DNA of 64,000 bases from Bacillus sp. FJAT-22090 (GTDB lineage Bacteria > Bacillota > Bacilli > Bacillales_A > Planococcaceae). The stretch covers positions 1,054,001 through 1,118,000 of the forward strand of contig NZ_CP012601.1 in NCBI RefSeq assembly GCF_001278755.1, in the 5' to 3' direction. The first letter of the stretch is position 1. Each line of letters starts with the position of its first letter. This document shows, in pieces, positions 61,102-64,000 of the stretch. The notes beneath the pieces were generated by a model. That model made no database searches, was not told the origin of the DNA, and saw only the letters and a program-made list of their open reading frames with translations. The position numbers and the translations under genes were made by a program.

Positions 61102-61127
61102 CTAACGGATGCAATAGTTGAAGAAGG
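61102..61127 (+). repeat. Boundary repeat, single worn core
   Basis: CTAAC-GGATGCA-ATAGTTGAAGAAGG, left arm replaced by the element end. Confidence 0.7.
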
Positions 61128-61337
61128 AACAATAAAGTAATCAAGCTTTTTTATGAAAATGAATACTAAATCAGAACGTAAGAATCCATTTTGAACAATC
61201 TGTTGTAAAATGGATTCTTATATTTTATGGTTAAATAAGGGGTAAATAGGAACTTTTAAATTTAGTTATTTTCAACATATGTTTTTAAATCTCTTCAATT
61301 ATATATAATCTCCAAACAACTTCGGTTTCCAACGATG
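61115..61337. repeat. Long direct repeat, copy B
   Basis: About 220 bases matching 55555-55779, with hairpin copy 3 (AGAATCCATTTTGA at 61181) inside. The two copies flank the 5.3 kb deacetylase-to-anti-sigma segment. Confidence 0.85.
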
Positions 61338-61440
61338 AATAGCATGATTTTCTCTTGCGAATACATTCTCTTAATAGAATTCCGTAGTTTCTGTCCCAAA
61401 GATCTCATAATGTCATAGTAACGCAAATAACCTGAATTAT
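61299..61440 (-). pseudogene. Tyrosine recombinase relic, C-terminus (copy B)
   Basis: The minus strand reads YDIMRSLGQ (family LGH box, His changed to Gln), then after a frameshift F Y, stop, ENVFARENHAIHRWKPKLFG, DYI, stop at 61299. Tyr before ENVF lies where the nucleophile of phage integrases should be. Dead by frameshift and nonsense. A strong terminator at 61445 lies just upstream. Confidence 0.78.
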
Positions 61441-61444
61441 ATGG

Positions 61445-61486
61445 AAGGCCCGAAATCCTTGAAGCATAAGGATTTCGGGCCTTTTG
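61445..61486. terminator. 16 bp perfect GC-rich terminator
   Basis: AAGGCCCGAAATCCTT pairs with AAGGATTTCGGGCCTT, then TT-rich sequence. Confidence 0.82.
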
Positions 61487-61695
61487 GCTCACCTATTCAA
61501 GTTATAGAAAGAAGGATTAACGCAAAAGCGACTGAGATTTGTCAAACAAGAAGGAATAAATGAAATTAAAGTTGTTTTATAACGAGTTGAAGATGAATAA
61601 GGGGGTTATAAATAAACTTATGAAACAAATATGAGTGTTGACTCTGGAAGGGATTAACTCTCTTATTGTAGAACTTATTAATGGGGAAATAGTTA

Positions 61696-61908
61696 GTGAA
61701 GAAGCAAGTGTGGTATTTCATATTGGGGCTAATCGTAATAATCTTAAGCATACCTTTAGGATATTACTCAATTAATGTAGTGTATTCTAATGAAAACTTA
61801 ACTGGAGAATATGTTCCTATATTAAATGGGTTCATACCTTCATTTATGTTAATTAGTACTTTAATATTTAGCGTTGGATTATTAAATATCTTGAGAGATA
61901 AATATTAG
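61696..61908 (+). CDS. Small two-helix membrane protein
   Basis: 70 residues from GTG at 61696, about nine bases after GGGGAAA. Two hydrophobic helices (VWYFILGLIVIILSIPLGYY and FIPSFMLISTLIFSVGLLNI). Unknown function. A unit gene before the core at 61923. The 190 bases upstream hold only broken frames. Confidence 0.6.
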   Translation: MKKQVWYFILGLIVIILSIPLGYYSINVVYSNENLTGEYVPILNGFIPSFMLISTLIFSVGLLNILRDKY

Positions 61909-61922
61909 TTTGTGAAGAGTTG

Positions 61923-61957
61923 TACTTATACTAACGCGGCAGGTTAGTTGAACAAGG
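61923..61957 (+). repeat. Boundary repeat, single B core
   Basis: TACTTATACTAAC-GCGGCAG-GTTAGTTGAACAAGG. Confidence 0.82.
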
Positions 61958-62040
61958 ATAGTTAAATAAATTATCTTTATTGATATAATCACTACATTAA
62001 GAGTGGTAGGATATAGAAAAAATGAATGGGGAATTATAAT

Positions 62041-62520
62041 ATGGAAAATTTTAGCGGTGTTGAACTGAAGCATTTTTCAAGTGAGCATATGATAGTATTG
62101 AACTCTTTTGTACTTACAGAAGAACAAAAACAATTTTCTGCATTACCAAACAAATTTGGGGAAGTTACAGAAGGACAGTATCGTATTGTTATTTTAAGTG
62201 ATAAAACACCTGTTGGTTTCTTTCTTCTAAATTCAAATGAACGAGTTAAGAAATACTCCACTAATCTGAACGCTTTGTTATTAACTGCACTATCAATTAA
62301 TAATACAGAGCAAAGAAAAGGCTACGCTAAACAAGGGATGTCATTACTGATTGAGTTTGTTAAATCTGAATTCCCTGAATGTGATGAAATTGTATTAGTA
62401 GTAGATATAGATAATATTCCAGCTCAAAAACTATATTTAAAAGTAGGATTTGAAGATACAAATGAGAGACAAATAGGACGTATCGGCGAAGAAATTATCA
62501 TGAGACTATCAATAAAATAA
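62041..62520 (+). CDS. GNAT-family N-acetyltransferase, paralogue of the one at 13030
   Basis: 159 residues from ATG at 62041 (GGGG nine bases upstream), which aligns with the start of the paralogue. VELKHFSSEHMIVLNSFVLT, EGQYRIVILSDKTPVGFFLL, LLTALSINNTEQRKGYAKQG and KLYLKVGFEDTNERQIGRIG track the 13030 gene along its whole length with many substitutions. Substrate unknown. Repeats occur before it and, after 270 bases, behind it. Confidence 0.9.
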   Translation: MENFSGVELKHFSSEHMIVLNSFVLTEEQKQFSALPNKFGEVTEGQYRIVILSDKTPVGFFLLNSNERVKKYSTNLNALLLTALSINNTEQRKGYAKQGMSLLIEFVKSEFPECDEIVLVVDIDNIPAQKLYLKVGFEDTNERQIGRIGEEIIMRLSIK

Positions 62521-62789
62521 TGTATAAGACCATAACTAAAAATAACTGCATTTGAACCAAATTTATCCATTATACATATAGAAAAACGGTTAGCTAATTA
62601 CCATAAATTTTAAATAAAGATTGATTAAAATGGATTCATTCGTTGTGATTTAGTCTGCATTATATGAGAATTAAAAGGTCATTAAATACTAGGTAATACT
62701 TTCCTTTTAGAAACGTGTTCGCCAACTTAATTAATTGTGCATCCATCGTCCCCAAATAGTACAATTCTTTAAGGAAAAGATAAATGTTC

Positions 62790-62882
62790 TAATTCAACTA
62801 ACGGGTGCGTTGATCCAAAAAGGATTAATGCACTATTTTTTGAAGTTCTTTTTGAGCTAACGCAGCAGTTTAGTTGAAGAAT
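62790..62882 (+). repeat. Boundary repeat, short form with a variant hairpin
   Basis: A core CAACTAACGGGTGC, hairpin TGCGTTGATCC/GGATTAATGCA with T-run, B core AGCTAAC-GCAGCAG-TTTAGTTGAAG. The hairpin sequence is unlike that of any other copy. Confidence 0.83.
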
Positions 62883-63022
62883 CTTTATTAGCTCATATTC
62901 AACAATCGGACCATTTTCTTGAATAAGAGAAGGGATTATTCGTAAGTAAATCGAAGTTAATCAGAAGATGTTATTTAGTTTAGCATCCGGACGTATATAC
63001 AACATTAAGGAGGAAATCGATT

Positions 63023-63439
63023 ATGAGCAATACACAGACATTAAGAGGACTCACCACAGTCAGTTTTTGGACGGATGATCTAGTAGCGGCAAAGAGGTGG
63101 TACGCTGAGCTATTGAGCATCGAACCATACTTCGAACGTCCAGGATATGCCGAGTTTCGCCTCGGCGACTACCAGCATGAGCTGGGCTTAATCGATAGCC
63201 GCTACGCGCCCGAGAGTTCAGCGACCGGACCGGCAGGTGCTGTAGTGTACTGGCACGTCGACGATGTAACAGCAATTTTCAAGAAGCTGCTGTCTATGGG
63301 AGCGAAAGAGTACGAGGCACCCAAAGAGCGCGGCGAGGGGTTCATCACTGCTTCCGTGGTCGATCCCTTTGGAAACATCCTAGGCATTATGTATAATCAG
63401 CACTATTTGGAGGTTCTGGGTTCGACCAGAAAAGGATGA
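63023..63439 (+). CDS. VOC-family (glyoxalase fold) protein
   Basis: 138 residues: GLTTVSFWTDDLVAAKRWYA, LLSIEPYFERPGYAEFRLGD, VVYWHVDDVTAIFKKLLSMG and VVDPFGNILGIMYNQHY, a two-module VOC protein. No drug can be named. ATG with AAGGAGG upstream. GC-rich codon use compared with the neighbours, so probably a recent arrival. One-gene unit, though the following repeat is 190 bases away. Confidence 0.88.
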   Translation: MSNTQTLRGLTTVSFWTDDLVAAKRWYAELLSIEPYFERPGYAEFRLGDYQHELGLIDSRYAPESSATGPAGAVVYWHVDDVTAIFKKLLSMGAKEYEAPKERGEGFITASVVDPFGNILGIMYNQHYLEVLGSTRKG

Positions 63440-63495
63440 CCCTCAATGTCAGTTTTCAAAGTTCACCGCGGCTTGGCAAGTTGTACTGTGGTGAG

Positions 63496-63620
63496 TACCA
63501 ATTATCTGTGCAGCGGCAGCTGTTTCGATTTATGTTATGCTTACCCCAACGGTATTCAACTACTATTCTGGAGAAAAAAAGCACAAGAAATATGAAAAGT
63601 TGAAAAGGCTTAAGAGATAA
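63496..63620 (+). pseudogene. C-terminal fragment of a membrane protein
   Basis: After a stop the frame reads VPIICAAAAVSIYVMLTPTV, FNYYSGEKKHKKYEKLKRLK R, stop: one membrane helix and a basic tail, with no start. It lies just before a long repeat, where a unit gene should end. Confidence 0.45.
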
Positions 63621-63629
63621 TATTAGTAA

Positions 63630-63761
63630 AAGACGGGTGCTTTAGTTAAACAAGACCATCAGTTTGATGGTCTATTTCTTTATCCAAAACATCAAGTAGA
63701 TCTAAGAAATCCATTGTGAAATGTTACACTTAAACTAACGCAGCAGGTTAGTTCAAGAAGG
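63630..63761 (+). repeat. Boundary repeat, long form, A core worn
   Basis: AAAAGACGGGTGCTTTAGTT, GACCATCAGTTTGATGGTC terminator, AAACATCAAGTAGATCTAAG, GTGAAATGTTACAC, B core AACTAAC-GCAGCAG-GTTAGTTC. Confidence 0.9.
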
Positions 63762-63817
63762 AAAACAATTAAGTTGTGGAGAATACATAATAAAATAAAC
63801 TAAAAAAGGAAAGATTT

Positions 63818-64000
63818 ATGAGAATACTTATATTAGGAGCAACTGGCTTTTTGGGCTCGAATTTATTCCAACTGGCTACAGAGAACAAAAATCTAACAGT
63901 GTTTGGCACCTCACGTTTTCAACATGAGAACTCTAATATTATGCAAGTAGATGTTACAAACAAACAATCAATAAGAAGTGCCATTAGAAAAATAAATCCA
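63818..64000 (+). CDS. NAD-dependent epimerase/sugar reductase (RmlD-like), partial
   Basis: 61 residues before the window ends. MRILILGATGFLGSNLFQLA is the Rossmann GXXGXXG motif of extended short-chain dehydrogenases, and VFGTSRFQHENSNIMQVDVT the second strand with the acidic site. Either an epimerase/dehydratase or dTDP-dehydrorhamnose reductase. ATG with AAAAAGGAAAG upstream. It follows a repeat and so is another unit gene. Confidence 0.85.
   Translation, partial: MRILILGATGFLGSNLFQLATENKNLTVFGTSRFQHENSNIMQVDVTNKQSIRSAIRKINP

Noticed and set aside
252-63761. CRISPR array
   Set aside because: The repeats are separated by whole genes of varied length, not by short regular spacers, and no cas gene is present.

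Overview
The window reads as the chromosome of a low-GC, endospore-former-type Bacillota, most likely a Bacillaceae or Planococcaceae member (Lysinibacillus/Psychrobacillus/Bacillus-like). The reasons are AT-rich codon use, strong AGGAGG ribosome sites, TTG and GTG starts, many T-run terminators, and Bacillus-type genes (csoR-copZ-copA, tmrB, a catA with a translational attenuator, PdxR-PaiB, LtrA, YjdI/YjdJ). The genus is an inference; no rRNA or other marker gene is present.

The dominant feature is a dispersed family of about 45 boundary repeats. Most sit directly behind a single plus-strand gene. The unit of each repeat is a 33-35 bp core: an imperfect palindrome with arms close to CTTATTCAACTAAC and GTTAGTTGAATAAG around a 6-7 bp centre (GGGTGCT, GCAGCAG or GGGGCAG). 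A full repeat has two cores, A (GGGTGCT type) and B (GCAGCAG/GGGGCAG type), on either side of a terminator hairpin. There is a short form of about 75-100 bp and a long form of about 130-145 bp that also carries a conserved stretch around GTGAAATGTTACAC. Each unit is one gene with its own ribosome site, a short gap, then a repeat. This layout recalls integron cassettes with attC sites. No intact integron integrase is present, but three relics of tyrosine recombinase genes lie on the minus strand at 55.7, 57.7-58.1 and 61.3-61.4 kb. I consider this possible integron-like cassette system, now mostly decayed here, the main result.

Layout. 1-16 kb is a dense array of single-gene units: NUDIX, a possible Imm26-like protein, a broken DUF5694 gene, an RCC1-repeat protein, an alpha/beta hydrolase, a SnoaL-like protein, an AraC/GyrI regulator, GNAT, VOC and several unknown small or membrane proteins. 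A MATE relic and a divergent TetR/MFS pair interrupt it. 16-17.4 kb is an intact IS3-family element inserted in the loop of a terminator. 17.5-21.2 kb holds an azoreductase/Rrf2 pair and a DUF2975-HTH-membrane operon. 21.7-31.6 kb has two inverted flavin amine oxidase paralogues, a GC-rich foreign membrane protein, catA with leader peptide, tmrB, and a roughly 370 bp element with a candidate structured RNA inserted into a repeat core. 32-40 kb holds an MFS gene, the copper operon, a siroheme-reductase-like protein, a beta-carbonic anhydrase, an isochorismatase and an Lrp regulator. 40-55.5 kb alternates degraded genes with resistance and modification genes (Vat/CatB-type, DinB, GNATs, LtrA, YjdI/J, CPBP protease, methyltransferase, APH, PdxR/PaiB/LysE, B3/4). 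55.5-61.4 kb is flanked by two copies of a roughly 220 bp direct repeat with recombinase C-terminal relics; it holds a PdaC-like deacetylase, an AcfC-like binding protein, a lipoprotein and an ECF sigma/anti-sigma pair. 61.7-64 kb returns to array-type genes and ends inside an epimerase gene.

Many genes modify or export small toxic molecules (CatA, TmrB, Vat-like, APH, two MFS, five GNAT, two VOC), as expected of an accessory adaptive gene store. Transcription probably starts inside or just before units, since nearly every repeat carries a terminator.
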